A stretch of 64,000 nt of DNA. It comes from Phoronis australis. Its lineage: Eukaryota; Phoronida; Phoronidae. The notes under the pieces are model-generated. The model ran no database searches and was not told where the DNA came from. It worked only from the letters and a program-made list of their open reading frames with translations. The stretch lies in contig NMRA01000247.1 in the NCBI GenBank assembly GCA_002633005.1, positions 456,958 through 520,957 of the forward strand. Reading direction: 5' to 3'. Positions 26,401 through 41,400 of this stretch are shown one piece after another. How positions within the stretch are numbered: position 1 is the first letter of the stretch; every line of letters begins with the position of its first letter. A program made the translations under genes and the position numbers.

Positions 26401-29400
26401 GATTCTAATGACATAATGAAAAAAACATTCACTGCCTGCAATCGGGGCATACCCCAGGACAGAGATGTTGATACAGCCCAGATGTAGGGTAGTGCTATGT
26501 TGAATTAGAGCATTGCTAAGATCTTTGTACAAGTCTAGTCAATTGACACATTTCAGATTAGGCCGGTTGCTACTTAATTCGCTAATGAAAAGATGATGGC
26601 CACTGCATGAGGATATTTATAGTTATTTTACAACAGAAAAAGACTAGAGCAGTCTAAAAGCTGTGTATTTTACCAACACTTAGATAAATAGCATCAGCTT
26701 TTTTGACTTTTTATTTGAAGTTTTAAGGTTAATTTTCTTTAAAACTTCATGAAACAAATCATATGGCAAACCAGTTTCTGGCTATTGTTACAATATTATC
26801 CAACCCTACGACTACCGCACTTTCTAACTTTTAAATTTCACGTTTTTTCACCAGACACCGGTGAATAGCTAAATAAAGTAATTCGAAGTTGTAACTGCAA
26901 AACAGGGAAACACAAAGCATTTTCATTATTTGTTTCCAAAGAGCTACAAGTCATCACCTTAAAAAGTGAACTAACAACCTAAGATAAATTGTTAATAGAA
27001 ACACAAACAAAATATTGCAGTTACCATGTTACCATAAGCATAGTGTAAAACTGTGTCAAGTGAATTAAACATTATATAAACACTTTTGTTTATCAACCTC
27101 CATTACTAATGTAAATAGTTATATCTCACATTCTTGTGTCTCCAACTTGTTTATTAATGTCAATAATTTTGATACATACGATAGATCACAGCAGGAACCC
27201 ATCACCCTGCAGACAATCACATGATAATGGAGATAAACTTGGGAAAACAACCAGGGACTTCTTGAAATATGCTGACAAATAAAAACATTAAAGTGCTGAG
27301 TGATGGCCAAATGTTTATACTCACTTGAAATTCTGTAATTGTGGAAACTGCAAGCAAACTTGGGCAGATGGTGGATTCATGATAGTGTTTAAATGGAGAT
27401 GCCATTAATAACAAAACTAAAGCAATGTCTCCTAAGTATGTATGTTACCTGAGACGTTTGGGAAAACATGATAAATGAAACTGAGATGAAAAATAAACAG
27501 TGGGTGAATATGCTTATAAATACACAACACTGTACCTAAACCATAAAATAAAGAAAAAACAAGTTGAAACTATTTCTGATAAAATGATTACAAGTGGCAT
27601 TAGTGGTTGATGGGGTTCAGGTGAGGGCTCATGGGGGCTAATTGCTTATAATGATGACTATTGGGTGACAATCAGTAGTGCCAAGCCACAGGACTTAGAG
27701 AAAGTCTTCAAAAGGAAGACTATCACTCTTCCTTTGGGAGATCAAGGCAAATTTTGTTTTTGATAAGGTGCAGAAGTCAGGCACCTACGTACATTGCAAT
27801 AATAGGCAAGAGCAGTTAAAATCTTTTGACATGGGCCTTCCTGGATACAAACCTAGCTACAGTTTGGTCACCGACTATGGAACTTGCACTGCAGATTTGG
27901 TGCTTGCTGGTCCAGACTGGGTTTTAGAGCATTGTGCAGTAATGTTTCCACTCTCTGATGCAACAATGAGCAATGATCAAGCACAGCTAAATATGGATTC
28001 AGGATCACCACTAGAGGGAGCAAGAGTATTTACAATACTTGGACTTTAGGATATAGACGAGAGATGACCCGAAATTTAGGTGAGAAAGAATTTCTCTTTT
28101 AAGGTTATGTAGGACCTACAGAAAACCTCCAAATTTGGCTGATTTCAATTCATCATACAGCTCTTCACAAACAATGTTAGGAATTGTTTTCACAATGTTC
28201 CTTTTTGCATGAGGAGCTTTGAAAATGAGACTTACGGTATGTGATTTTCAGGAAAAAATTTAAGTCGCAAAAAACAAAAACAAATGATGAATTAGAACAC
28301 TGAAACAGAATTTATGAGACATTATCGAGAACATTTATATCACAAAAAATTTGGTTTTGTAATTGATACTGTTGTTTTGCTTTCAAGTTGCCTTCCTTTT
28401 ATGCTAAATAGACACGGTCATGTGACCTAGTGAACGACAGGTTGGCTAAAAATAAAAAAAACAATTCTACGAGCTTTCTAATTTCCGAAAACACATTCCT
28501 TATTTTGTTAAAACCTACATATTTGTAAATATTTGGCCATATACACAGACTAGTTGACACGGTTTTTCACAACAATAAAATGAATGCTCCCAAAGGGGTT
28601 CTATCTGCAGTCTTGAGTAATTGACATAACGTTAACGTTCTACCCCCTCTGATGACGGCACCCACATCTGTACATGTTGTGGGCGCATAAAAATGAAAAA
28701 CTTGAAACCTGATCTCAGAAGGAGCAAAACCAAATTCCACTGAAGTTTTATAACTGCAGGCAGAATTTGGTCTATCTCTGGTTCCACTTTTCTTGATAAC
28801 AAGCTGTTGGACAGTTTGATTAAAATATCTGGTATCAATTTAGGGTTTATTTCAGTGGGATAGGATCTGCCTTAATAATCACGCTCATACCAGTGGTTGT
28901 GACCAAGTTATGACGCAGAATTGAATATTGGCAGAGTTTGGGGTGGGGGGGGTTTACCCTGTCTTGAGTCAACACCTTGAAATAACTATGGAAGTGAACA
29001 TAAAGACTACCTGATAACTGAATACCATTTCATAATGACTAATAATCAAAGTAACAATTTGATAAGACTTGGTACTTGTGGGAAAAGATCAGTTCTGAGC
29101 AGACGATGTGTCAGAAGGCGCTAGTGACTAATTTTTACTGAAAATAATGTATGTACGTAAAGAAACAAGTTTTGTCGTTCAGAAAGCCTAGTTGCTGTGT
29201 CAAAGTGTGTGCAGATGGCAATTGATCCCCTAGGGTCTGTTTCATGTGTGACTTCAGACTTAGAATTTTTTTCCTATGCTCCCACTTTTCAATTGTTGAA
29301 AAAATGTTTAGTCAAGTAGTTACCAGTGCATCACAGTCTAGAAATAGTTTATAAAAATTTTCTCAATATCTCGCAGTTATGTGTTTGTTTTAAGAGACTT

Positions 29401-32400
29401 TGAATTTTTGCTCAAGTGAGATTTAATCATTTTTCTGAAATATTTGTGTGGTGTGTAAGACCAAATTTTTGAATTGGGTAATGTAGGATCCCCAGAAAAA
29501 TGTTGAACTTTGGCTAACTTCAGAACATATCTCAGAAATGGGTGAATGAATTGTATGAAACTCCTAAATACAATGCCTTACACAGTGTTCTCCAAAACGC
29601 CTTAGGAATTGTTTTCGTAGTGTTCCACTTTTTCATGAGGGGTTATCAAAAATAAGGCATTTATGACATTCACGAAAAACTCTTTAAGTTGTATAAGATA
29701 GAAATGAAATCATATTTTAGAAAAGCATAAGTGTTTTGCGATCTCATCTTGAACAAGATTTGGTCATTTTGTTGATACTAAAAAGACATGGTCACATGGC
29801 CCAATTAATGGCAGACTGGTAAAAAAAAAACAGAAATCAAATTATACAATTTTTCTACTTTCAGAAAATACATACAGTTACTGACTTAAAATCCATAGTT
29901 CTGTAGATGTTGGACTTGCCAATCAGGTCCTACATAAACCTTAGAAGCCTTAGACTTGACAGTCATTGAAACAGATCCACAGAACAGCTGGAGGCTTTAG
30001 CATGCTTATCTGGCCCAAATGCGGGTGATCACCTTGAATTATAACAATGGAGTTCTGCAGCACAGCCTTACACTGTCCTTTTCAGGAAGTCTTTGCACTC
30101 CATTGGAAACAATAATTGTTATTATAAAAGTATGGTCAATGAGCCTAAACAAATCCATGGGTCTACATATCAGAGGGATATCAGAAATTCTCAGTAAGGG
30201 TTGCTCTGTTTTCAGGCTATGTTTAGCTTCATTGGCAAGTCTGTAGATTTAGTCAATTATCTACAAAACTATAGAATCCAACCCAATGAAACTATTCTAA
30301 ATATTTTCTTAACAATACAAGCCTGCAGAATTTGACTTTTGTCTTTATACCAGCCTGTCATTAACTGGGTCTCATGACCCAAACTACTCCCATCCAGTAT
30401 TACCAAAAATAGAGGTATCAATAACAGGACCAAACTGATGACAATATACCTGAAAAAAGTTCAACTAAAGCAACAACACAAGGTAGCAACAGGATAACAA
30501 TAACATTGTAACTGTCTAACACAGTTCAAAAGTACAAGGGAAGTTAACGGGTATTAACCCATTCTGCCAACCGATTCGATGATAAATGGTATGTGTGGAG
30601 AATGTGTAAAAATGTGTAAAATCTCGTGAATTTTAGACACAATTTGGCCATCACCTGAAATTTTATTTTCTTACCTTTTAATAGAAAGTACATAGCACAA
30701 AAGTAATGTTTTGCCATATTCAAGTTTTGTAGGATTTCTACAATCACACAAAATTTCGAAAAAGTCTGGGCACTTGCATAAATGTACTACAACAATGGAA
30801 AACAAGAAAATGGCGTTTTTTGCAATTATTTTTGTCTGAAATTGGTGACCTTTTACTGTATTGCTTTCATGAGATTGGCTATTAAAAAATAACCCTATTA
30901 ATATAATTTCTCCACCCATATTAAATGGGCAAGGTGATGCTGTCCCTAATGAAAATGACCTCAGCCAGTTTCAGGGTTGGGTTAAACAAACTAATCTACT
31001 GAACAACTGATACTGTGTCACACCCTCCAAAGCATTATTCTACAACACTAAGGAGATAGATGGTGTTGTGCCCTGGAGCGATCGTAAATGGTATTTTGCT
31101 TGCAAAGTCAAACAGAACCAGTATGACCACAAAACTTTACTTGAGACATGACTTGAAAATTGAGCTATCGCATCACATATTTCGAGAAAACTTTGAAATT
31201 TCACACAATGTAATCGGTCAACTTCCAAGATGGTCTCGAATAAAGTTTTGGCAATGGGTCCAGGTTCAGACCCCAGTTGCATACAACACCTAGTGTCGAT
31301 GAACGGAGTCAAGATGGCAGTTCGTCATCGAAAGGCTCTCTATTGTATCCTTTGATTTTAGCTGTGAGTATAGTTTGAACCTTGTTCCTATGTCGTTACC
31401 ATTGTAACTTAGCTTTCATACTTGTAACAATTACTATATTTTAAACCAGCCTTAGAAAAATCAACATTTTGGTAACTATTTCTGTGAAATAATAGACAAG
31501 AATCACCATGACAACGTTAGCATCACATTATTAATCATACCATTGTTACTGATGGTGTCATGCAATCGATAAAAGTCTGACTCCAAAAATAGGCATGGTG
31601 TTTGTAATATGAATTATCTTTTCATTCTGGGTACAATGTGAGTTTCATATTTTTTAGTTTCCAGTGTTTGTGACCAAATAAATTTTTGAGTACAGGATGG
31701 ATAGTTACAGGAAAGCACGTTGTTGAAAATGTAACAAATTCATGCTTACTTGTAAGTAGGATGTAACCTTCTTTCACTCACCATCATCAGAAAGCACTAC
31801 AAATCTTTTCCATAATTAGTCAATTTTGAAGATAAGAAACCAAAGTCTAGACACTTAAAGAAGTACAAACTTTATAACTGAGCCCAACAAGATAGATAAT
31901 GAAGCTCTCATTCATAAAAGTGTTCAACCAACTAGATCATTAATCCACTTTAGGCAATGACATTCACCGGTTAAAAATTTCTTTTTGTTGGAAACAAGCC
32001 TGCTGTGTATAAGGTTGCTTTAACACATTCCAATTTCACTGCTGAAAATGACCTTTCTTTTAGAAATCTGCTTAAAACTCTATTTTTGCAAATAATTCGC
32101 CTGAATCTCAAGTTACACCAAAGTGTGGGTGACTACATCACTGACTACAGGGCATGAGCCTTTTCTGGCAACATTATTTTATTAAATTTACTGATTAATG
32201 AAACCCAACCCATCCCAGGTCGAACAAACACCCCTGTCTTATTCAATTATTGAAATCACAGTCGACAACCTGCTAGGACAAAAACAAAACACTTTTTGAA
32301 GACTGTAACTGTCAAATCATATTGCCGACAAGATTAACACAATTGCGCCCAATCACAGGAATCGTGGGTATTAACAGTATTTCTCCGCAAACTGTCAAGT

Positions 32401-35400
32401 TCAATTTGACTTATAAAATTCCATAGCAGCCCATATCACCTCTGCAAGAGAACACAGGGCACATTAGTCTAGACATAAGGTACTTTAGATTAATTCACTA
32501 GTTGGTCTTTAATCAAGAGTCACAGCCTGCCTGCCATGATGCCAACTGCACCATGGGACAAACAGCACATGAGAAAACGAAAAACCATGTGAATTTAGCA
32601 AAAATATCAACTCAGAATCATCTCCCAATGGGGAAAATGCAACAAATTCTCACTGTTGTCATCAAAATGACCATTATTCCTTGCATAAGCAATTTCATAC
32701 CTTAAGGCATTCACTTCATGATCAACTGTATGTGACGGACAATTCTCAGTATCTGCACAACCCAAAATTGTGAATACTTTGTAGTGCCAATCACAAACAG
32801 CAGTTGAATTAGAGTTAGAAGTTGAGCAAGTTAAAAATAATCATAAAAATGTAACGAAAAAATCATTCTTGAAAAAGCGGTTCTTCAGAGGTCAGGCTAA
32901 GTATGTATGTATAAGTTAGATCCGTTTATCTGTAGACAATGGACATTACCATTCGTTCATGTGAAGTACTTGATCCAAAATTTACACCAAAATACTTCTC
33001 GAAACTCACAGTGGGAGAAATATCTCAGTGAGTTTCCAGAAATGTTTTGATGTATAACTTACGCTTCATTGATTATATCAGTGCATGGTTGCATTGTGCA
33101 ATTCTATTTGGATATCTCATGAAACTAGCGTCACAAAAAGGCAGTGAAAAGCGAAGCATTCTTGTATTAGCTTTAACAATGCAATCAGAGGGCTACTTGT
33201 ATATCAATTTGCGTACACATAACTTTTTATGAAAAAACCTTTAATTAAGTACAGTCGAGAGACACTAGTCATTGCAAGAGGCTGCAACAGCAATACCACT
33301 GCCGCAAGAGTTGCGAAGATTTGATAAAATCTGGCATCGCCTCATGAAACTTCATGCAGAGATGTCTAAAGTGGTTAGCATTTTTGTGGAAGCATTTAAT
33401 TTTTTATGTGCGCACATTAACACAAATAAATCTGATCCCAGTATGCCCAATGGGGGCACAGTTTGATGAAGCGGACAGAAAGGAGAAATTAGCTGTTATT
33501 TTAGCCACTGCACCTGTTTGGTCATGTATTTGGTCGGGCTTGATTTCTCGCGGCCATAAAAATAATCTCTTCCGAGTTCAATATAGGAACTTTTTTACAC
33601 TTGAACTTTGTCCATGGAGCTTTATTTAAGTAAATACACACAGAGGTTTTGATAGTAGGTTCACTAACACATGACCTAAAATATTTCAGAAAAAGGAAAG
33701 TAGTTTGTATTTCTGAAAATTTTTATTTTACATGCGATTTTCTCTGTGGTTGACATCTTTTCTTATATGAAACAAAATGCTCGTTTTTGATTGCATCTTT
33801 GTTTACAATATCTTGATTTTTACAATAAACATTTAAAAAATATTGATGTACCTAAAATAATTACTATAGCCACTGTTCTTTACAAGACCATAGAACAAAT
33901 ACATCATGTGTAGATATTCAGAATAAGAAATTAAATTGTGAATATGCAAATGAAGTACCTGTTTACAAACAACCCCGGGTCTTGTGCTGCAAACCATTCA
34001 ATGAAACAAGGCACAGATTTTATAATTTGTTTATTTCACAGTCAAATATCGATTGAGTACTATTTGGAATTATTAGGTTTTTTATATGTTAACACTTGTT
34101 TTTAAATGTATCGGTTGTGATGTTTTCTTTAAAACCACAATTTATTTACATATTGTTTCTTTTCCTGATTATACTTGTACACGCAGTTCTCCAGCAAGTT
34201 ACTAGGTAGCGCTTGATACAAATTTGAATATTCACGGTTTTAATGAGACAGCATCTTTAACATGTATAAATTTAAATCACAGAGAAGAGGCCAGGGCTTT
34301 TTATTTTCTTGTGGAAATAAGAATCAACAATTGAGAAATCAGACCCAGAGGTCAATGATTTCTTGGCCATGCAATACTCTGAGGCAATGAAGATGGCTAA
34401 ATCAACTTAACACAAAGTAGCCACAAAAATAAATCTTACACCATTAACTTAGGCCATCACCAGAGAAGATATAAGGGTCATCTGGAAATGGCCATGTGTA
34501 TTGGACTGCCAACTGTATCTGGTATTAGCAACTAATTTTATACAGGTTACATAATCAATTTAAAGGCTGTAATTTTGTAAATAAATTCTCAAGCAACAAC
34601 ATTAACTCATTAGTTTATTAAGTCAGGGAGGATCCAAGAACAGGCGATTTATTGAGTCGGCACAAATAAATTGGTCCGGCTATGACTCTAACATTCCCAT
34701 TTCTTCATCTGGTGATGGTACATTGACCTGTCAGACACAGTGATTACATTTTGGAAGACTGTTGTCTGCATGTGGTTAACAAGTCAACATATAACTCACA
34801 ATCCCAGCTAAATGTCACAAAACATATCTAAGAAATTTGCAAAATATAAACAAATAGCAATTCCACCACTGGTAAAGATATGTGATAATAGTAAAAGAAC
34901 AGTGAAAGCCTTGATAGCACGATTTATTGTTTGCCATTGCATTTTCAATGAAATTCTTTTATGTTAACCTTATTGTAAAAGCTACTGACAGGATGACAAG
35001 TCAAAAACGTGGCAATGCTGTATTCAATAAAATGAATATTTCATATGTTAGAGAGTTATAATTCATAAACAATGACATCTCCATACCAGGTACCAGTTTA
35101 AATTTTGAAATGGCAAAATTAAGAGGATAAATGTTTAAACTGATCAGATGATATGTGTCTATAAGTATTTGTAATACAAACATTTTTTGCGTAGGCCGCT
35201 TACGTCGGCCCATAGCACTGATCACCTAGAATCATTTTATCCTTTATTAATATATAGCTAAAACCAAAGACAAAGATTCAAACAAAATTTAAAAGATGAG
35301 ACACCCCAGTACAGTATGATGAAGGAATTCAGATTATAGCTACAGCTACCCTCTTCCTAGTCAGATAGTCAAGAACAGTGGGAGAGCTAAATTTTGTAGA

Positions 35401-38400
35401 AAATTTGATGAAAATGTTTATCACGGCTGAATTAAGCATGATCGGAATGTGGAGCTGCATCAGACAGGCTTTGTCTCATGACATTATCTTGCATGGAATG
35501 GCTATTAATCTAAATAAGGATCTTTTGTTTTTACAGGGATTGTTATAACAGTCAGCAGGCAGTGTGAGCACTCCCTCCTAAAGAGCACTCCATCAGTTAC
35601 AGTTTCTGAGGCCTGTTCCATTTACAAGTTCTAACTTAATGATATTTTTATACACAGAGTGGAACAGTCGTAACTTTAGTCATAAGTCTCCTCCGTTTAG
35701 TCTCCACGTAATAAGACATTGGAAAGCTATGACATTTAGCAAAATACGTTCCTGGTGTAGGCCTGGTCAGCATTCTTTAGACACATAAGTCTTGAGAAAT
35801 AATGCATAAGTTGGTGAGACATCGCCATGCAATACAAGCACAGCACCTGTTTACGATGACTTAGGCAGTAATTTTGTCTTCACAAATGCTGAAAATAGTT
35901 TAGCCAAATAATTACGAATGCCTCACAGTAAAGAAATAAGTTATAGAAATAGTTCCAGTAATTTCCAGTTTTGTGTTTTTCCATCAGAAACTGCACTTTA
36001 CCTTTAAGTGAGATTTCATTATTTTTCAGAAATACTTCTGTGGAGTGTTAAGACCAAATTATGGAGTCTTCGGTCACTTTTCATGAAACGAGCAGTAACA
36101 AAATAAGTAACTACAAAGATAACTGGACATTTGAAAGGAACATTTTTTGACATCCAATATCTTGTTTCAGTATCTAATGAAAACTGCTAAGTTTATAAAA
36201 ATGTTGAATTAGCTATTACTAAAGCTGATGAATGTGGCAAGTGTTACATCTCAGTAACTCAATGTAACAGTTAGATAAGTTTTCAGAACAGTGCAAATAC
36301 TTGTCAAGCTACAAAATGACCCAGCACAAAAGACCAGTTCTTCCTGGATGTTGTGTAGCCATTTGGTCATGCCTGAATGAAATCATGCCAGCCATTTATC
36401 AAATCTTGGCCACTGTTTGTGTCAACAGACAGCTCAGGAGTCAGAAATGTTCGAGAGAAAATTAAGTAAATATTTGGCATGATTCAGCCCTTGTTGTTTG
36501 GCAAGAAGTCATCAGACTTGGTGATCTTGACTATGATAGGGGGGACAACAATACTCCCAACAATTATAACTTTATTAGTATTTTTCCATTCAAATGTAAC
36601 TAGTGGTACAATTACAATTATAATTAATACTTATAATTATCAATATGTCCTTATGTCCTTATAAAATGACAAGTGAACTGTTGTAAGTGACCTCATGAAC
36701 AAATACACAAGGGTTTTAATTGGTCACATTGTATAAAGAAAAGGGCTTTTGTTAGAATTTTCTGAACTCAGTGTTTGAATCAATGAATCAAAAAGTAGTA
36801 GCAAGTCTGAATACAGTTCTTTACAAATGAAACACCGTTCAAAACTGAGAAATATTTTCGAAGAGCAATGAATCTGGGGTTCTCCATATCAAAACAAATT
36901 TCAAATATAAAGGGCCGTTCCCAAAAGTGAGCCTGGAATTTTCTTTGAAAGACGGTAAAAAAGTCTTGGCAACTGGTTTGCTCAAGGAATCAGGTCATTT
37001 TCTGTGAAGCTAAATTTTTGTATCAATCTTGGATCAAAACCAGATACAGTTGTAACGCGATCCAGATTTAGGTTTAAGTAGACAGTTGCCTCACCGCAAA
37101 ACAAGGCAGTGATACAGAAAACAAGATGTTCCTGCAAATTTAACAAAAAGCTACCGATGTAACAACAAACAGAGATCACATGACTCGACAGAGATCACAT
37201 GACTGGGGCTGGAAGCAGAATGTTTAAATGCACACAACCCTCAAGGATGACAGAATTTCTAGGGTTTGAAAAAGACTACCGTAAAATCTCCCCAATTTCA
37301 TACAAAGTGCTTCTTACATACCGGTAGTTGTGAATGTCTACAATTTTTCGAAAACTTTGCTTGATGGTAGTTGTGTTACCAATCTTGAAGATGGAAAATC
37401 ATGAAAACCCGAGACTGATGCCGCTTATTGAGTGGAGAAAACTGGTTCTCAAATTGCGGTGACCTCTGTAGGCTGTAAGAGATCTTAACCAAAAAATGAT
37501 GAAATCAGTTTTACTAGATGAAAAGAAATTTCTCCAAATCTGTTGTTTTGTCATGAAATTTGTTTTTTGTTTGTTTCTTAATTTGCACGCTGCAGGGCGC
37601 ATCAGCTGAAAGTGGAATCGACAAATCATACGTGCCTCATGAATGGCTTGAAGCCTATTGTTTTTGATTAAAATTGGGCGCAAGATGGTGCTGTGGAAGT
37701 CATTTTTCACATTTCTGGTTTGCACAGAGCCGTAGCTCTGCTGTTTGCTGTTTCTAGTGGGGTATTTTCTGATTTTTTTCTGTGGATAGATCATTTCAAA
37801 GGCTATCAGAAATGTTCCATTTGTTTTCCGCTCAGGCTTACATTCTCAAGTCATTCAAGATTTTCCAATGACTGGTCTCCAATTGAGTTTTTGTGCTGTA
37901 TCTTCGGCATCCCTTGATGGATCTCTCTGAGATTTGGTGTTTGAATAGATCTTTTTAAGCGCTTCAGCATTGCAAAACCCGTTTCATGCTACGACTTACT
38001 GTTCTCACAATATTCAAGATTTACAGCCTAGATGACTGTTATTTTATGACTATATATTTCCCTTTCATTTTTCACCCATATTGTGTCTTAAATTGATGAC
38101 GTTTTGCTATAGGATTATTTACTCCTCAGAAACAATCAGACCATGCCTTTATTTCTTATCACATTAAGACAAGAACTAGATCAAGGAACTGTTGTTTTCA
38201 AATATATAGAAGAGCAATGCGGGTGTTGAAATGCGCCCATGACTGCATCGGAAACCGTGTTGCTACTAGGGGTGATTATTTGTATCATAAAAATCATGGC
38301 CATTAAATAGCACAGAATACATTGAACCCATCTGAAAATGGAAAGGTGTCGTTTCTCAAAACTATTTGCTAAATTTCATGAAAATCCATCAAAGAACTCC

Positions 38401-41400
38401 AAAGATACAAAGGCAAACATAAAAAAACAAACTGCCATTAGGAGCCACAGAGTGGTAGTGGAATCTGTCCATCTGCTGCCTTGCCAAGTTAATAGGAATA
38501 CTATTGCAAAATTTTAAAAACATCTTGCAAGGGGTTTAAGAGATACAGCCGTAGATGCAAAAAATGTGACAGGGGAGCACCACAGTAATGGGCCCATCTG
38601 AAAACCCATGCCAGTCATACTCTTGTCAGTAGGAGCACATCTGCCAAATTTCATAATTATCCTCTGAGCTGCTTGGCAGATACAGAAGCAGATGTCATAA
38701 AAGACTAAAAAGTAATTGGCCACTAGTTGGTACAGAATACGCCAAATCCATTACAAAAAGGAAAGGTGCAGTTGTCTTTATAATAGCATCAAGGAATTCT
38801 CAAGTTAAAGATGCAAAGGTAAAAAAATGCCACTAAGGAGCACAGCTGTAGTTCAAAAAACTTAGTCCATAGTTTTTAAAATGGCACAGAAAACATCAAA
38901 TCCATCCGAAAATGGGAAGGCATCATCGTCTCCTAATAGGAACTTATTTGCAAACTTTTATGATAACAAATACTGCCGCCTTACGTCAAATCCATCTGAA
39001 AACAGGAACTTGTCATTGTCTCTTTAATAGAAACCTATTTATTAAATTTCATAAAATTCCGTCAAGGAGTTTCAAAGATACAGAGGACGATAAAAAATAT
39101 AAAACTGCTACTTGGGGGGAGGGGGNCTTGATCTCAATACACTTGCCAAATTTAATTTAATAAAGTTCCTACAGAGGGTTTGGGAGATACAGCCTGTTTA
39201 CATTTACACCCACATATATTCAGAATGCCCACTCTTCCGCAATTCGTAGTTGGAAATTTCAGTGTCTTAATTAAAATTACCCGTGTTCGAGTGAATTATA
39301 CTCTACCTATATATGAGAATGTGATTCCTTTTCTTGTAATCTAACAAAATTTGAGCAACACCAAAATGTCTCTCATCTGTCATCTCTCAAACTTCATGGA
39401 ATGCTTTCCAATCTGACACTAAAAGAGATAAAAAGCTCCCACTCATAGGCACCTAAATCAACCACATGCGTTATAATAACGACCGTTGTAATACCGTTAG
39501 TTGTGTGTCAGAAAGAAGTGGAAAGTTATTTATTCCTGGGATGATAAACTTTTGACAAAACACCAGTGCTCATGTTCAAAACACTATGTTGTAAAATGTT
39601 AATCCTGATTTTTAATTGCCCAATTAACAAACCCCAGTGGAGTACACTGACATGAGCCTCAGCCCTCCATGCCTCATTATTTGCTTCATTCCTCTCCAAA
39701 AATTTCCATTATCAGGCCAAAAATCTCTTCCAATGACTAAAAAATTTCTCTCAAATTTAGAATCACTTTGAACTGGTGGGGGTCCTTAGCAAAAAATTCC
39801 CCTTCCCAGAATGCACAGCTTCTCAAAAATTAAACTTTTAGTCAAGGATCCAAACCAGAAAAACACGGCTTGATATTGCAACTTCCCACAAACCTCATCT
39901 TGTGAGCCAACTTGATTACATTGACACCATTCTGGGTTTAACCAAAGATCAAATTACACTACATGTTTTTTCTTGCACAGAGGAGAAATTTGAAGTTTAT
40001 TAAACAGATTCGGCACGGTTTTATATACACGCTAGGGCAATAAAGACTTAAATAAATAACACAGTTAGTCGCAAAATGACTGCAGACATAAATCAAACAA
40101 GGTGTTACACATAAAACCAAGAAATAAGATTTCGCAGCTGCAACACTGTTTTATTGGCATTTGCCACTTTTTACAGTTCATGAACTTAAAGCAATTTCTT
40201 CGCCATCAGAAATGTCTTGGGAATTTTTAGTCACTGCATTCTAAATTTATTGTGAATATTTAAAGACCACTCTCACTCACATTCTAAATTAAAACCGAGC
40301 CACATTTCAGTTCCTCAATTTATTTTATTTGTAAAATGTATTGCTTCAAAGTTGACATTCTTGAACACCGAACTATATAGAAAACTTAAGGTCACCTCCA
40401 ACCTTATTTAGTGGCATCCATTCTAACAGTATATCAAAAAAACAGGTCATGTCCACTAGAAAAAGTATTGTTATATTTTCTGAAAGAAAAAAGATCAGGG
40501 ATTACAAAAATAAGTTTCATATTTATGTACCATTATTACATGAACACCTTCATAAGTCAAAATTTTCATTTTTAAGAAAGGTACAATCATAGCAAAATAA
40601 CCCCTCAGTCAATTTTAATGAAACCTTTTTGAATGAAAACTTCACCAGTTGCCTCAGAAATGCAGTTAGATTAGACTTTTAGTTTGTTTTCTGTGACAAA
40701 TCAATTTGCAAATATGAAGTATTTTTTTGTAAAAAATAGCAGTTGTATTCGTCTTTGTTACATTATGCAAAAACTAGGCCTTTACATCAAAAATCCTACC
40801 AGCATTTTTGAGATCGAAGAATAAATATTAAGTTTGGAAAGTTTCAAGGAAATACATCAAGCCGTTTTTTGAGAACTTGTGTTCCTAAGTTCAGACTAAT
40901 TTGATTTTTTGCCGAAGCCGAGAAAAAGCCGATTAAGAAGTAAGACATGAAAATCTCAAGGTCTTCGGTTAATTATTCGGTGAAAACTTGTTTCCCGTCA
41001 ATATAACCTATACATGCCTTAACCATGTTTGCTATTTCAACATTCACTTGCAATGTCAACTGAATTTGCTGTGTGTAATTACCTTCATTATCACTAAAAT
41101 GTTTTAATTTTGTGACTGTCTCCAGTCCGACACTGTTGACCTACTTTTAAGTGGGTCAACAGTTGACCCACTTAAAAGTAGGTCAACAGTTCACACACAC
41201 CATGTGCCGGTAAAATGAAACCAAGTATGTAATGGACAACAGAAATTGAGTCAATGGTTAAAGCGCATCGTGAGCATGAGATCAAAATAGCGAAGTGTCA
41301 ATTTACCTATCAAATTAATGAATTTGGGTGAGGATTTATCTCTTTTCAAAACTTGCGGAGTTGGTGATCACTAAGTCACAGAAGCGGAGCATTCTTTCTC

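Noticed and set aside
37399-37794. 131-codon minus-strand ORF
   Set aside because: No recognisable domain; the overlapping plus-strand ORF at 37693-37917 is equally plausible; no splice or start support.
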